A DNA stretch of 64,000 nucleotides from Selenomonas ruminantium AC2024 (GCF_000687995.1 NZ_JIAC01000001.1:1550001-1614000), one strand, 5' to 3'. Numbered from the stretch's first letter, positions 51,783 to 60,862 are shown. The notes: a model not told the origin generated them from the letters alone. Numbers and translations are program-made.

Positions 51783-52574
51783 ATGAATATTTTGGTTTGT
51801 ATCAAGCAAGTTCCAGGTTCTAACAAAGTTGAAGTAGACCCGGTTACGGGGGTGCTCAAGCGTAATGGGGCGGACGCCAAGATGAATCCGTATGACCTTT
51901 ATGCTTTGGAAACGGGCCTGCGGCTCAAGGAGCAGTATGGCGGCACCTTAAATGTGCTGACCATGGGGCCGCCGCCGGCGAAAAAGATTCTCTATGAAGC
52001 TTTTGCTATGGGGGCCGATAAGGGTGCTCTGATTACGGACAGAAAGTTTGGCGGTGCCGATGTGCTTTCCACCAGCTATACCTTGTCCCAGGGAATCAAG
52101 CGCTTTGGGAACTTTGACTTGATTATCTGCGGTTTGCAGACCACGGATGGAGACACGGCTCAGGTGGGGCCGGAGGTTTCCGAGCAGCTGGGCATTCCCT
52201 GTGTCTGCAATGTGAAACAGGTAGAAGGTGTCGAAGACAATGCCATTGTGGTGAATATGGAAATGTCTGAGGATGTGGAACGGCTGAAAGTGTCCTTCCC
52301 CTGCCTGCTTACCGTACAAAAAGATATTTGCGAACCGCGTTTGCCATCCTATAAAAAATCCAAGGAAACTGCCACGCGGGAAATTGAAACCTATACATTG
52401 AGCGATATGGAAGATACCGACGAGCACCATTATGGCTTGAATGGCTCGCCTACGCAGGTACAGCGTATTTTTCCGCCAGAGTCCCACAAATCCCGGGAAA
52501 CCTGGGAGGGGTCTGGTGAGGAACAGGCTGGCCGCATCTACAGTATGCTCAAGAGCAAGAAGTTTATTGCATGA
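51783..52574 (+). CDS. etfB: Electron transfer flavoprotein beta subunit (lactate-oxidising complex)
   Basis: 263 residues. It shows ILVCIKQVPGSNKVEVDP, KMNPYDLYALETGLRL and the nucleotide-binding GLQTTDGDTAQVGPE. This is the EtfB/LctB class. The gene order etfB-etfA-FAD oxidase matches LctBCD of Acetobacterium woodii, in which Etf couples lactate oxidation by NAD to reduced ferredoxin oxidation. AGGAGG precedes ATG 51783. Confidence 0.92.
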   Translation: MNILVCIKQVPGSNKVEVDPVTGVLKRNGADAKMNPYDLYALETGLRLKEQYGGTLNVLTMGPPPAKKILYEAFAMGADKGALITDRKFGGADVLSTSYTLSQGIKRFGNFDLIICGLQTTDGDTAQVGPEVSEQLGIPCVCNVKQVEGVEDNAIVVNMEMSEDVERLKVSFPCLLTVQKDICEPRLPSYKKSKETATREIETYTLSDMEDTDEHHYGLNGSPTQVQRIFPPESHKSRETWEGSGEEQAGRIYSMLKSKKFIA

Positions 52575-52604
52575 TTCGTTTCCTAAGCGCGAGGAGGTTT
52601 CATA

Positions 52605-53798
52605 ATGGGTAAATTAGTTGTTCATCAGGATAAGATAACGGATATCAAGGCCCTAATGGCGATTTGTCCCTTCGGTGCCATGACAGAAAAGAATGGCACA
52701 GTTGAAATATCAGCCGCCTGCCGCCTTTGCAAACTCTGCGTGAAAAAAGGCAATGGTGCCATGGAATTTGTGGAAGATGAGCCAAAAGCACAGATTGACA
52801 AGAGTAAATGGCAGGGGATTGCCGTTTATATCGACCACGTGGAAGGCCATATTCATCCTGTTTCCTTTGAGTTATTGGGCAAGGCCCGCGAACTTGCCGA
52901 CAAGATTCATCAGCAGGTTTATGCTCTGTTTATGGGGCATGATATTAGCGGCGCAGCCAAAGAACTGCGTCACTATGGCGCAGATAAGATTTTTGTCTGC
53001 GATAAGAAGAGTCTGGGCGGGTTTAATATTGAAGCCTATACCAAGGTGTTTGAACATTTCATCAAGCAGGTGAAACCGGCAGCAATTCTCGTGGGGGCAA
53101 CGCCTGTAGGCCGTCAGCTGGCACCGCGTGTAGCTGCCCGCTTCCATACAGGACTTACCGCTGACTGCACGGTGTTGGATATCCATGAGAATACGGACTT
53201 AGTGCAGATTCGCCCGGCCTTTGGCGGCAACATCATGGCGGAGATTCTGACGCCCAATACCCGTCCGCAGATGGCTACGGTGCGTTATAAGATTATGGAT
53301 GCTCCCCAGCGCAGCAAAGAGGCCAAGGGCACCATTGAACAGCTCGCGGTACCAGAAAACGAACTGGCCTCCCGCATTACAGTGCTCGGCATCACGAAAA
53401 AGCCCAGGGAAAAGAGCATTGAACATGCAGATGTGCTGGTGGTCGCTGGCCGCGGTATCAAGAAAAAAGAGGATTTGGAGCTGGTCTATCAGCTGGCGGA
53501 AGCCTTGGGCGGCGACTATGCCTGCACGCGTCCGCTTATTGAAGCGGGCTGGATGGACCCGCGGCGGCAGATTGGTTTGTCCGGCCGTACGGTAAGACCG
53601 AAGCTCATCATTACCTGCGGTGTTTCCGGTGCCATTCAGTTCGTAGCCGGCATGGAACACAGCGATGAGATTTTTGCCATTAATTCGGACCCCAAGGCCG
53701 CCATCTTCAAGGTAGCCAATTATGCCGTTGTAGGGGATTTGTACGAGATTATACCGCAGTTGCTTGCCCGGATTCAGCAGGGGAGGAAAATCGCATGA
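52605..53798 (+). CDS. etfA: Electron transfer flavoprotein alpha subunit with N-terminal Fe-S domain
   Basis: 397 residues, longer than the ~320 of ordinary EtfA. The first ~60 residues carry four Cys (AICPFGAM and [11 protein letters not shown]) that could hold one [4Fe-4S] cluster, as in LctC-type subunits. The FAD domain follows with [35 protein letters not shown] and NSDPKAAIF. The Fe-S domain is the likely ferredoxin entry point. It overlaps the next gene by four bases. Confidence 0.92.
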   Translation: MGKLVVHQDKITDIKALMAICPFGAMTEKNGTVEISAACRLCKLCVKKGNGAMEFVEDEPKAQIDKSKWQGIAVYIDHVEGHIHPVSFELLGKARELADKIHQQVYALFMGHDISGAAKELRHYGADKIFVCDKKSLGGFNIEAYTKVFEHFIKQVKPAAILVGATPVGRQLAPRVAARFHTGLTADCTVLDIHENTDLVQIRPAFGGNIMAEILTPNTRPQMATVRYKIMDAPQRSKEAKGTIEQLAVPENELASRITVLGITKKPREKSIEHADVLVVAGRGIKKKEDLELVYQLAEALGGDYACTRPLIEAGWMDPRRQIGLSGRTVRPKLIITCGVSGAIQFVAGMEHSDEIFAINSDPKAAIFKVANYAVVGDLYEIIPQLLARIQQGRKIA

Positions 53799-55198
53799 TG
53801 GAATACAATCAGATTACAGAAAAAGACTTAGCAGAAATTGTCACCTTTATGGACAGGGAACGGCTGTTGTTCGGCAAAGAAATCAATGAGGAATACAGCC
53901 ATGACGAACTGGCCAGCGTGCGTACCTATCCGACGTTGGTAGCCCGCGTGACCTCCACGGAGGAAGTTTCCAAACTCATGGCTTATGCCAATACGCATCA
54001 TATTGCAGTAACCCCGCGCGGAGCTGGCACGGGCCTTGTAGGTGCCTCTGTGGCAGTCGAGCAGGGCATCATGATTGATACCACGCTGATGAATCACATT
54101 CTGGAACTGGATGATAAAAATCTGACCCTGACGGTGGAGCCGGGTGTTCTTCTGATGGAACTCAAAAGCTATGTGGAAGAACAGGGCTTTTACTATCCGC
54201 CTGACCCGGGCGAAAAGTCGGCGACCATCGGCGGTAATATCAGCACGAATGCGGGCGGCATGACAGCCGTAAAATACGGCGTAACCCGCGATTATGTACG
54301 CGCGCTCGAAGTGGTGCTGGCAGACGGCACCATCATGCAGCTCGGCGGCAAAGTAGTGAAGAATAGTTCTGGCTACGATTTGAAGGATATGATTATCGGC
54401 TCGGAAGGCACGTTGGCTTTTGTGACCAAGGCCGTGCTGAAGCTTCTGCCCCTGCCCAAGAAGAATGTTACCCTGCTGGTTCCGTTTCCCACATTGGAAC
54501 AGGCTATTGGTACTGTGCCGCTGATCATTCAGGCAAAATCCGTGCCCACGGCCATTGAGTTTATGGAGCGCGAGGTTATCTTGGACGCGGAAGAATATCT
54601 GGGCCGCAAGTTCCCGGACAATCAGGCAGACGCCTATCTGCTGCTGAAATTTGACGGCAATACCATGGAAGAAATCGCTTCCTACTATGATGAAACGGCG
54701 CAGATTTGTCTGGACCAAGGCGCCATTGACATTCTGATTGCCGATACAGAGGAACGCAGCCTGCCGGTTTGGAAGACGCGAGGTGCATTCCTCGAAGCGA
54801 TTAAATCCTCCACCAGCATGATGGATGAAGTGGATGTGGTGGTGCCTCGCAGTCGGGTCAATGAATTCGTGGAATTTGTCCATGAGCTGCGCAAGGAAAT
54901 CGGTATTCGCATCAAATCCTTCGGCCATGCCGGAGACGGTAATCTGCATGTTTACATTCTGAAGGATGACCTGCCGGATAAGAAATGGGAAAAACTTTTG
55001 AGCATTGCCATGGAGCGCATGTATGCCAAAGCCCATGAACTGCAGGGGCAGGTTTCCGGTGAACACGGTATTGGCCTGGTAAAACGTCCCTATCTGCAGG
55101 AATCCCTGCCGGAAACCAGTCTTGTGCTGATGCGGGGCATTAAGAAGGCCTTTGACCCCAATAATATTTTGAATCCCCATAAGGTTTGCCAAGCATAA
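53795..55198 (+). CDS. lctD: FAD-linked lactate dehydrogenase (LctD/GlcD type)
   Basis: 467 residues. The FAD-binding PCMH domain shows [38 protein letters not shown] and [10 protein letters not shown]. The C-terminal cap shows [14 protein letters not shown] and [13 protein letters not shown]. Glycolate oxidase GlcD is the sequence neighbour, but the EtfBA partners point to D-lactate oxidation. ATG 53795 overlaps the etfA stop; GGGGAGGA is just upstream. Confidence 0.88.
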   Translation: MMEYNQITEKDLAEIVTFMDRERLLFGKEINEEYSHDELASVRTYPTLVARVTSTEEVSKLMAYANTHHIAVTPRGAGTGLVGASVAVEQGIMIDTTLMNHILELDDKNLTLTVEPGVLLMELKSYVEEQGFYYPPDPGEKSATIGGNISTNAGGMTAVKYGVTRDYVRALEVVLADGTIMQLGGKVVKNSSGYDLKDMIIGSEGTLAFVTKAVLKLLPLPKKNVTLLVPFPTLEQAIGTVPLIIQAKSVPTAIEFMEREVILDAEEYLGRKFPDNQADAYLLLKFDGNTMEEIASYYDETAQICLDQGAIDILIADTEERSLPVWKTRGAFLEAIKSSTSMMDEVDVVVPRSRVNEFVEFVHELRKEIGIRIKSFGHAGDGNLHVYILKDDLPDKKWEKLLSIAMERMYAKAHELQGQVSGEHGIGLVKRPYLQESLPETSLVLMRGIKKAFDPNNILNPHKVCQA

Positions 55199-55210
55199 AC
55201 CCCTATATTG

Positions 55211-55248
55211 GGCTTGACCGGTCAATTTTTTGACTGGTCAAGCTCTTT
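55211..55248 (+). terminator. Terminator of etfBA-lctD built from the TTGAC/GTCAA repeat (copy E)
   Basis: GCTTGACCGGTCAA and TTGACTGGTCAAGC form a 14-bp stem around TTTT, followed by TCTTTTTTA. Each arm is itself a palindrome of the dispersed repeat (TTGACCGGTCAA 55214-55225, TTGACTGGTCAA 55230-55241), so the terminator is a copy of the repeat family. Confidence 0.85.
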
Positions 55249-55252
55249 TTTA

Positions 55253-55281
55253 TTGACGCTGCCCGGCCTGCGTGCTATAAT
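55253..55281 (+). promoter_or_regulatory. Strong promoter of P1B-ATPase gene
   Basis: TTGACG (55253-55258), a 17-bp spacer and TATAAT (55276-55281) with an extended TG at 55273. An ArsR-type operator follows at the start site. Confidence 0.82.
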
Positions 55282-55289
55282 TTCTATAG

Positions 55290-55315
55290 AACAAATGAAC
55301 AGTTATTCATATGTT
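55290..55315. promoter_or_regulatory. ArsR/SmtB-type operator upstream of P1B-ATPase
   Basis: ACAAATGAACA-GT-TATTCATATGT is an imperfect inverted repeat closely matching the ATGAACAN(4-6)TGTTCAT-like sites of SmtB/CadC/CzrA repressors. It sits just after the -10 box. A near copy lies at 58386-58409 before the HMA gene. Confidence 0.65.
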
Positions 55316-55321
55316 ATTAAA

Positions 55322-55360
55322 TTGACAGGTCAGATTGACAAGTCAAATTTGACTTGTCAG
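55322..55360. repeat. TTGAC/GTCAA heptamer repeat, copy F (5' leader of P1B-ATPase)
   Basis: TTGACAGGTCAG (55322), TTGACAAGTCAA (55335) and TTGACTTGTCAG (55349), 13-14 bp apart, in the untranslated leader between the operator and the GGGGAGG ribosome binding site. Confidence 0.9.
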
Positions 55361-55374
55361 CGGGGAGGCGCTTT

Positions 55375-57261
55375 ATGAACAAGAAACAGAAGAAAAATCT
55401 CCTGCGCATTATTGTAGCAGCGGTGTTGTTGGTGGTGCTAGCTTATGCGCCGCTGACGGGAGGGCCGCGCTTTGTGGCCTATCTGCTTCCGTATCTGATT
55501 GTAGGCTATGACATTCTGCTGAAGGCGGGCAAGGGCATCAAAAACCGCAAGGCCTTTGACGAATGTCTGCTGATGGCCATTGCTACATTAGGTGCCATGG
55601 CTTTGGCTATCTATGAGGACGGAGATTATACCGAGGCCATCGCCGTTATGCTCTTTTATCAGGTGGGCGAGTGGTTCCAGTCCTATGCAGTTGGCCGCAG
55701 CCGCCGGGACATCAGCGCGCTGATGGATATTCGCCCCGACTACGCCAATCTGGAAGGGGAAGACGGTCAGCTCGAAAGAGTTGACCCGGACGAAGTGGAA
55801 ATCGGTGCAATTATCGTGGTGAAGCCCGGTGAGAAAATTCCCCTCGACGGCGTAGTGGTGGAAGGTGTGTCCAGTCTGAACACGGTGGCACTTACCGGGG
55901 AATCCCTGCCGCGGGACATCAAGGCAGGGGACGAAGTGCTCTCGGGCTGTATCAACATCAACGGCCTTTTGAAAATCAAAACGACCAAGGAATTTGACGA
56001 GTCAACGGCCTCGAAGATTTTGGAGATGGTGGAAGATGCCAGCTCCCGCAAGTCCAAGTCGGAAAACTTTATCGCCAAATTCGCCCGTGTCTATACGCCG
56101 ATTGTGGTCTATGCGGCCATCGCTTTGGCTCTGTTACCGCCGCTGGTGCGCCTGCTCTTTATGGGACTGACTCCTGAATGGGGCACCTGGGTGTACCGCG
56201 CGTTGGTTTTCCTCGTTATCAGCTGTCCCTGCGCGTTGGTGGTCAGCATTCCGCTATCTTTCTTTGCGGGCATTGGCGGTGCCAGCCGTCAGGGCGTCCT
56301 CGTGAAGGGCTCGAATTACCTTGAGACTTTGGCCGAAGTGGATACGGTGGTCTTTGATAAGACTGGTACGCTGACCAAAGGTGTCTTTGAGGTCAGCGCT
56401 ATCCATACGGATAAACTGGACGCAGAACAGCTGCTGCATTTGGCGGCTCATGTGGAGCGTTATTCCACCCATCCCATTGCAGAATCCCTGCGGGCGGCTT
56501 TCGGGCACGAAGCCGATGGCTGCAGTGTGGAGCAGGTGGAGGAGATTCCCGGTCAGGGTATCCGCGCTATGGTCAATGGCCGTCAGGTTCATGTGGGCAA
56601 TGAAAAACTTATGGAAACTATCGGTGCCTCGTGGCATGAATGCAGCCATGGGTTGCCGGGGACGACCATTCATGTGGCGCTGGACGGTGAGTACGCCGGT
56701 CATATTATCATTGCTGACGTGCTGAAGGAACATGCCAAGGAAGCCATCACGGCCTTAAAGAAAAATGGCATCCGACAGACGGTGATGCTCACCGGGGATG
56801 CCATGAAGGTCGCGGACAAAGTGGCCGCTGATTTGCAGTTGGATACGGTTTACAGCCAGCTGTTGCCGCAGGATAAGGTAGCCAAGGTAGAAGAACTGTT
56901 GGCTGCGCAAAAGACCGGCAAACTGGCCTTTGTGGGAGATGGCATCAATGATGCGCCTGTGCTCTCGCGGGCTGATGTGGGCATTGCCATGGGTGCTATG
57001 GGCTCTGATGCTGCCATTGAAGCAGCTGATATCGTGCTCATGGATGATGACCCGCTGAAGATTTCCATTGCCCAGCGTATTGCCCGTAAGACCCTGCGGA
57101 TTGTAAAACAGAATATCTATTTTTCCATTGGTATCAAGGTGCTCGTGATGATTGGCGGCGCACTAGGCTTTGCCAATATGTGGGCGGCCATCTTCGCCGA
57201 TGTGGGCGTAATGGTGCTGGCGGTGCTCAACGCCGTGCGGGCTATGTTCGTGTCCCGCTGA
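55375..57261 (+). CDS. P1B-type Zn/Cd/Pb-exporting ATPase
   Basis: 628 residues from ATG 55375 (GGGGAGG upstream). There is no N-terminal HMA domain; the chain begins with membrane helices. Motifs: VALTGES (actuator), SCPCALVVS (metal-binding CPC in the membrane), FDKTGTLTKG (phosphorylated Asp), STHPIAESL, and VGDGINDAPVLS. The last helices contain the Lys and Asp expected for the Zn/Cd class (GIKVLVMIGG, ADVGVMVLAVLN). The missing HMA domain is probably supplied by the separate gene at 58430, which has a matching operator. The stop abuts the convergent bioB with no gap. Confidence 0.92.
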   Translation: MNKKQKKNLLRIIVAAVLLVVLAYAPLTGGPRFVAYLLPYLIVGYDILLKAGKGIKNRKAFDECLLMAIATLGAMALAIYEDGDYTEAIAVMLFYQVGEWFQSYAVGRSRRDISALMDIRPDYANLEGEDGQLERVDPDEVEIGAIIVVKPGEKIPLDGVVVEGVSSLNTVALTGESLPRDIKAGDEVLSGCININGLLKIKTTKEFDESTASKILEMVEDASSRKSKSENFIAKFARVYTPIVVYAAIALALLPPLVRLLFMGLTPEWGTWVYRALVFLVISCPCALVVSIPLSFFAGIGGASRQGVLVKGSNYLETLAEVDTVVFDKTGTLTKGVFEVSAIHTDKLDAEQLLHLAAHVERYSTHPIAESLRAAFGHEADGCSVEQVEEIPGQGIRAMVNGRQVHVGNEKLMETIGASWHECSHGLPGTTIHVALDGEYAGHIIIADVLKEHAKEAITALKKNGIRQTVMLTGDAMKVADKVAADLQLDTVYSQLLPQDKVAKVEELLAAQKTGKLAFVGDGINDAPVLSRADVGIAMGAMGSDAAIEAADIVLMDDDPLKISIAQRIARKTLRIVKQNIYFSIGIKVLVMIGGALGFANMWAAIFADVGVMVLAVLNAVRAMFVSR

Positions 57262-58227
57262 TTAAGCATTGCTGAGGCCGAGCTTATCCAGCATGGCCAA
57301 ATCTTCTTTGATGGTGGTGCCGGAAGTCGTCAGCATATTGCCGGTGATGGAAGCAGAAGCACCCTGCGTGAAGGCTGCGGCGCCGTTTTCCGGCAGCAGT
57401 TTTCGTCCGGCGGCCAGACGGATATTGGCTTCGGGATTGATGAAGCGGAAGATGGCAATGGTGCGCATAATTTCCTCTGGCGTAAGGCGGGGCTGGTTTT
57501 CCAGCCCCGTTCCTTTTATGGGCATCAGGGCGTTGATGGGGATGGAGGTGATATGAAGCTCCGCCAAACTTATGGCCATATCCAGACGGTCCTCCCAGGT
57601 TTCGCCCATGCCGATAATGCCGCCGGAGCAGACGCAGAGTCCTTCTTCCTGCGCGATTTTGATGGTCTTGATTCTGTCCTCGTAGGTATGACTCGTGCAG
57701 ATTTGCGGGAAATAGCGGCGGGAGGTTTCGATATTATGATGGTAGCTCGTGACACCTGCGGCCCGCAGACGGCGGAACTGCTCCCGGCTGATGATGCCAT
57801 GGGAAGCGCAGAGGTCAATGGTCAGGGTGTCCCGCATCTTTTCGTAGGTGGCAATGGCCTGGTCGAATTCTGCGCCGCCCAGCGCCCGTCCGGAGGTGAC
57901 GATGGCAAAGCGGTTGACACCGGCTTCCTGATTGGCCCGGGCGTTGGCGATAATTTCTTCCTGCGGCAGGAAGGGATATTCGTCAATGCCTGTATGATGG
58001 CAGGCGGCTTGCGCGCAGTATTTGCAGTTTTCGCTGCACCGCCCGCTGCGCCCGTTGATGATGGTGCAGAGGTCAACATGCTGGCCGCAGAAATGCTTTT
58101 GCAGCCGTCCGGCTTCGGCGGAAAGTTCCTCTAAGGGCGTGTCAAAGAACAGGGAAAAGTCATCTCCCCGCTGCAGGCGGAATCCTGCCATGATTTTGTC
58201 GGCTAGGGCGTGAATTTTGCTGGTCAT
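57262..58227 (-). CDS. bioB: Biotin synthase
   Basis: 321 residues. The radical SAM motif is CSENCKYCAQ, followed by FAIVTSGRAL, the [2Fe-2S] ligands around DLCASHGI, SYHHNIETSRRYFPQICTSHTYEDR and ICSGGIIGMGE-like VCSGGIIGMGE. It inserts sulfur into dethiobiotin. GAAGGAG precedes the ATG. No other bio gene is near. Its 3' end touches the P1B-ATPase stop codon directly, leaving no space for a terminator on either strand. Confidence 0.95.
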   Translation of the reverse strand: MTSKIHALADKIMAGFRLQRGDDFSLFFDTPLEELSAEAGRLQKHFCGQHVDLCTIINGRSGRCSENCKYCAQAACHHTGIDEYPFLPQEEIIANARANQEAGVNRFAIVTSGRALGGAEFDQAIATYEKMRDTLTIDLCASHGIISREQFRRLRAAGVTSYHHNIETSRRYFPQICTSHTYEDRIKTIKIAQEEGLCVCSGGIIGMGETWEDRLDMAISLAELHITSIPINALMPIKGTGLENQPRLTPEEIMRTIAIFRFINPEANIRLAAGRKLLPENGAAAFTQGASASITGNMLTTSGTTIKEDLAMLDKLGLSNA

Positions 58228-58248
58228 ATTATCAAAACTCCTTCGTTT

Positions 58249-58300
58249 TATGTTAACTGCTTACTAAAATAAAGATAACCATAAGAAAAAGTTTTGTCAA
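58249..58300 (-). promoter_or_regulatory. bioB promoter with BirA-like operator
   Basis: On the minus strand TTGACA (58300-58295), a 17-bp spacer and TATCTT (58277-58272). Half-sites TATGGTTAT and GTTAACATA (plus-strand 58275-58283 and 58249-58257) form a spaced inverted repeat over and after the -10 box, resembling the GTTAAC-type sites of biotin repressor BirA. The operator assignment is tentative. Confidence 0.45.
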
Positions 58301-58349
58301 CAATAAATAGAATTAAAGTTGACTTAAGCGCGAAAAAATGACAAAACTC

Positions 58350-58378
58350 TTGCCAGTTTATGAAATGCAGGGTATAAT
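58350..58378 (+). promoter_or_regulatory. Promoter of HMA protein gene
   Basis: TTGCCA (58350-58355), a 17-bp spacer and TATAAT (58373-58378). Confidence 0.78.
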
Positions 58379-58385
58379 AAAACTA

Positions 58386-58409
58386 ACAAATGAACACATA
58401 CTCATATAT
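58386..58409. promoter_or_regulatory. ArsR/SmtB-type operator upstream of HMA gene
   Basis: ACAAATGAACA-CA-TACTCATATAT. The left half is identical to the left half of the site at 55290. It lies at the start site of the promoter at 58350-58378, so both genes are probably repressed by the same metal sensor, whose gene is not in the window. Confidence 0.62.
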
Positions 58410-58429
58410 AGAGAAAGAGGGATTGATTT

Positions 58430-58648
58430 ATGAAGAAAACCTATAAAATCGAAGTGGACTGTGCCAACTGTGCGAACCTGATGGAAGAAGCCGCTAAGAA
58501 TACCCCGGGTGTAGCAGATGCCACGGTAAACTTCATGGCCCTCAAGATGAAGGTGGAGTTTGAAGATGGCGCAGAAGTCAGCGAGGTAATGGAAAATGTG
58601 CTGGCTAACTGCAAAAAAGTAGAAGACGACTGCGAGATTTTCTTCTAA
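58430..58648 (+). CDS. Stand-alone HMA metal-binding protein
   Basis: 72 residues, a single heavy-metal-associated domain with the metal loop CANCANLMEE (CxxC) and beta-alpha folds (VADATVNFMALKMKVEFEDG). The C-terminus adds CKKVEDDCEIFF, two more Cys that may bind metal. It probably delivers Zn or Cd to the P1B-ATPase at 55375, which lacks this domain. A ribosome binding site AAAGAGGGA lies before ATG 58430. Confidence 0.85.
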   Translation: MKKTYKIEVDCANCANLMEEAAKNTPGVADATVNFMALKMKVEFEDGAEVSEVMENVLANCKKVEDDCEIFF

Positions 58649-58686
58649 GGACAAAACTTTACAATAGAGTGTATATTTCTTGACAT

Positions 58687-58740
58687 AAAGCCTCTGAAAT
58701 GGTAACTTCTTGTATAAGAGTGTTAGCAAAGGAGGCTTTT
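58687..58740 (+). promoter_or_regulatory. Hairpin with embedded Shine-Dalgarno before trpE
   Basis: AAAGCCTC (58687-58694) can pair with GAGGCTTT (58732-58739), and the 3' arm overlaps AAAGGAGG (58728-58735), the ribosome binding site of GTG 58744. TTTTTGTG follows. It could terminate transcription from the HMA gene, attenuate trpE or mask its translation start. No Trp-rich leader peptide was seen. Confidence 0.5.
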
Positions 58741-58743
58741 TGT

Positions 58744-60204
58744 GTGAAGTTTTTTCCTGAATATACGGACATCGAGAATTTGACCGGTCAATTTGACATT
58801 GCACCGGTAAGCTGCGAGATACTGGCGGATTTCATCACGCCCATGGAGGCCCTACGGATATTGAAGAACACCAGCGAGCACTGCTATCTGCTGGAGTCGG
58901 CCCAGGCCAGTGACAAGTGGGGGCGTTATACGTTTTTGGGCTTTGAGCCCCGCATGGAAATCACCTGTCTTAATGGGGAGTTTAAGGCAGGCGGGCGAAC
59001 TGTTGCGGGGGCTGACCCGGCTGTGGAAATCCGTAAGGTTTTGTCAGGTTATCGCAGTCCACGCTTTGCAGGGCTGCCACCCTTTACCGGCGGACTCGTG
59101 GGTTATTTTGCCTATGACTTTATCGGCTACAGCGAGCCTAAGGCTAAAGTGGAAGTGGAAGATACGGAAAACTTCCGGGACGTTGACCTCATGCTCTTTG
59201 ATAAGGTCATTGCCTTTGACCATGTGCGGCAAAAAATCGTGCTGATGGTGAATATGAAGCTGGCCGATGGTGAGGCTGGTTATCAAAAAGCCACTGCAGA
59301 GCTTAGCCGCATGGTGAAACTTTTGCGCACTGGCGAAAAGAAGGTGGATGAGGACGGCAAATTGCTGGGAGAAGTCGCTCCCCTGTTTGCAAAGGACGAA
59401 TTTTGCGCCATGGTCGAGAAGGCCAAGCACCATATCCACGAGGGGGACATCTTCCAGATTGTGCTGTCCAATCGTTTGTCAGCACCCTTTCAGGGCAGTC
59501 TCCTAAATACCTATCGCGTTCTGCGCACCATCAATCCGTCCCCCTATATGTTCTACTTCTCGGGGCTGGATGTGGAAGTGGCCGGCGCTTCGCCAGAGAC
59601 GTTGGTGAAATTGGAGGATGGTATTCTCCATACCTTTCCATTGGCCGGCACCCGTCCCCGCGGCAGGACAGCGGCGGAGGACAGGGCCTTGGAGCAGGAA
59701 CTGTTGGCGGACGAAAAGGAACTGGCCGAACACAATATGCTGGTGGATTTGGGCCGCAATGATTTGGGCAAAATCAGCGAGTTTGGTTCCGTGGAGGTGG
59801 AAAAGCTGCATTCCATTGAGCGCTTTTCCCATGTGATGCATATTGGCTCCACGGTGCGGGGGAAAATCCGTGCCGATAAAGATGCGTTGGATGCCATTGC
59901 CGCGGTACTGCCTGCAGGTACCCTTTCTGGGGCACCGAAAATCCGCGCCTGTCAGTTGATTGGAGAACTGGAGGGCAACAAGCGGGGCATTTATGGCGGG
60001 GCCATCGGCTATATCGACTTTACCGGCAATATGGATACCTGCATTGCCATCCGCATTGCCTACAAGAAGAACGGTCAGGTATTCGTGCGCAGTGGTGCCG
60101 GTATCGTGGCGGACTCCAATCCCGAGAAGGAATATCAGGAATGTATCAACAAGGCCAAGGCCGTGGTGCGCTCTCTGGAATATGCGGAGGATGATGACTT
60201 ATGA
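58744..60204 (+). CDS. trpE: Anthranilate synthase component I
   Basis: 486 residues from GTG 58744, eight bases after AAAGGAGG. The N-terminal feedback motif LLES is present (CYLLESAQASDKWGRYTFLG), which favours TrpE over PabB. The chorismate-binding domain shows GDIFQIVLSNRL, TFPLAGTRPRGRT, LAEHNMLVDLGRNDLG and GTLSGAPKIRA. A repeat palindrome (TTGACCGGTCAA) is encoded near residues 13-16 (NLTGQFD). It overlaps trpG by four bases. The remaining trp genes are not here. Confidence 0.9.
   Translation: MKFFPEYTDIENLTGQFDIAPVSCEILADFITPMEALRILKNTSEHCYLLESAQASDKWGRYTFLGFEPRMEITCLNGEFKAGGRTVAGADPAVEIRKVLSGYRSPRFAGLPPFTGGLVGYFAYDFIGYSEPKAKVEVEDTENFRDVDLMLFDKVIAFDHVRQKIVLMVNMKLADGEAGYQKATAELSRMVKLLRTGEKKVDEDGKLLGEVAPLFAKDEFCAMVEKAKHHIHEGDIFQIVLSNRLSAPFQGSLLNTYRVLRTINPSPYMFYFSGLDVEVAGASPETLVKLEDGILHTFPLAGTRPRGRTAAEDRALEQELLADEKELAEHNMLVDLGRNDLGKISEFGSVEVEKLHSIERFSHVMHIGSTVRGKIRADKDALDAIAAVLPAGTLSGAPKIRACQLIGELEGNKRGIYGGAIGYIDFTGNMDTCIAIRIAYKKNGQVFVRSGAGIVADSNPEKEYQECINKAKAVVRSLEYAEDDDL
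58780..58799. repeat. TTGAC/GTCAA heptamer repeat, copy G (inside trpE)
   Basis: TTGACCGGTCAA (58780-58791) followed by TTGACAT (58793-58799), in the N-terminal, weakly conserved part of trpE. Confidence 0.75.
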
Positions 60205-60770
60205 TTTTGCTGGTGGATAATTACGACAGCTTTTCCTACAATTTGTATCAGCTTATCGGCAGCATTGAGCCGGATATCCGCGTCATCCGCAATGATGAAA
60301 TGACGGTGGCAGAGATTGAGGCTCTGCAGCCCGACCGCATTATCCTGTCTCCGGGGCCGGGCCGGCCCGAGGATGCAGGCAATATCATGGAGATTGCGGC
60401 CGTTTTGGGCAAAAAGATTCCGACCCTGGGGGTATGTCTGGGCCATCAGGCCATCTGCGCCGCGTTTGGCGGCGTGGTTACCTATGCCAAGGAACTCATG
60501 CACGGCAAACAGTCGGCCATTCAGTTCCGCGACTACTGTCCGCTTTTTCAGAACTGCCCGCCCCATATGCTCGTGGCCCGCTATCACTCCTTAGCGGCAG
60601 AGGCAGACACCCTGCCGGAATGTCTGGAGGTTACAGCGCAGACCGCTGATGGTGAGGTTATGGCGGTACAGCATCGGGATTATCCCATCTACGGTGTACA
60701 GTTCCATCCCGAGTCGATTATGACGCCGGAGGGCAGAACCATGCTGCAGAATTTTATCGCTCTTTCCTGA
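60201..60770 (+). CDS. trpG: Anthranilate synthase component II (glutaminase)
   Basis: 189 residues. It shows VDNYDSFSYNLYQLIG, LSPGPGRPEDAG, the nucleophile in LGVCLGHQAICAAFGG and the His-Glu pair in GVQFHPESIMTPEG. It supplies ammonia to TrpE and might also serve aminodeoxychorismate synthase. ATG 60201 lies in the trpE stop. Confidence 0.93.
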   Translation: MILLVDNYDSFSYNLYQLIGSIEPDIRVIRNDEMTVAEIEALQPDRIILSPGPGRPEDAGNIMEIAAVLGKKIPTLGVCLGHQAICAAFGGVVTYAKELMHGKQSAIQFRDYCPLFQNCPPHMLVARYHSLAAEADTLPECLEVTAQTADGEVMAVQHRDYPIYGVQFHPESIMTPEGRTMLQNFIALS

Positions 60771-60787
60771 GTAAATTATCGCTAATA

Positions 60788-60816
60788 TTGCTAAATTTCG
60801 CCAAAATCGTTATAAT
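60788..60816 (+). promoter_or_regulatory. Promoter of gamma carbonic anhydrase-like gene
   Basis: TTGCTA (60788-60793), a 17-bp spacer and TATAAT (60811-60816). Confidence 0.72.
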
Positions 60817-60862
60817 AGAGAGGAAACAATAGTTTTCCAAAGTAAACCAGGAGGCGATACTT

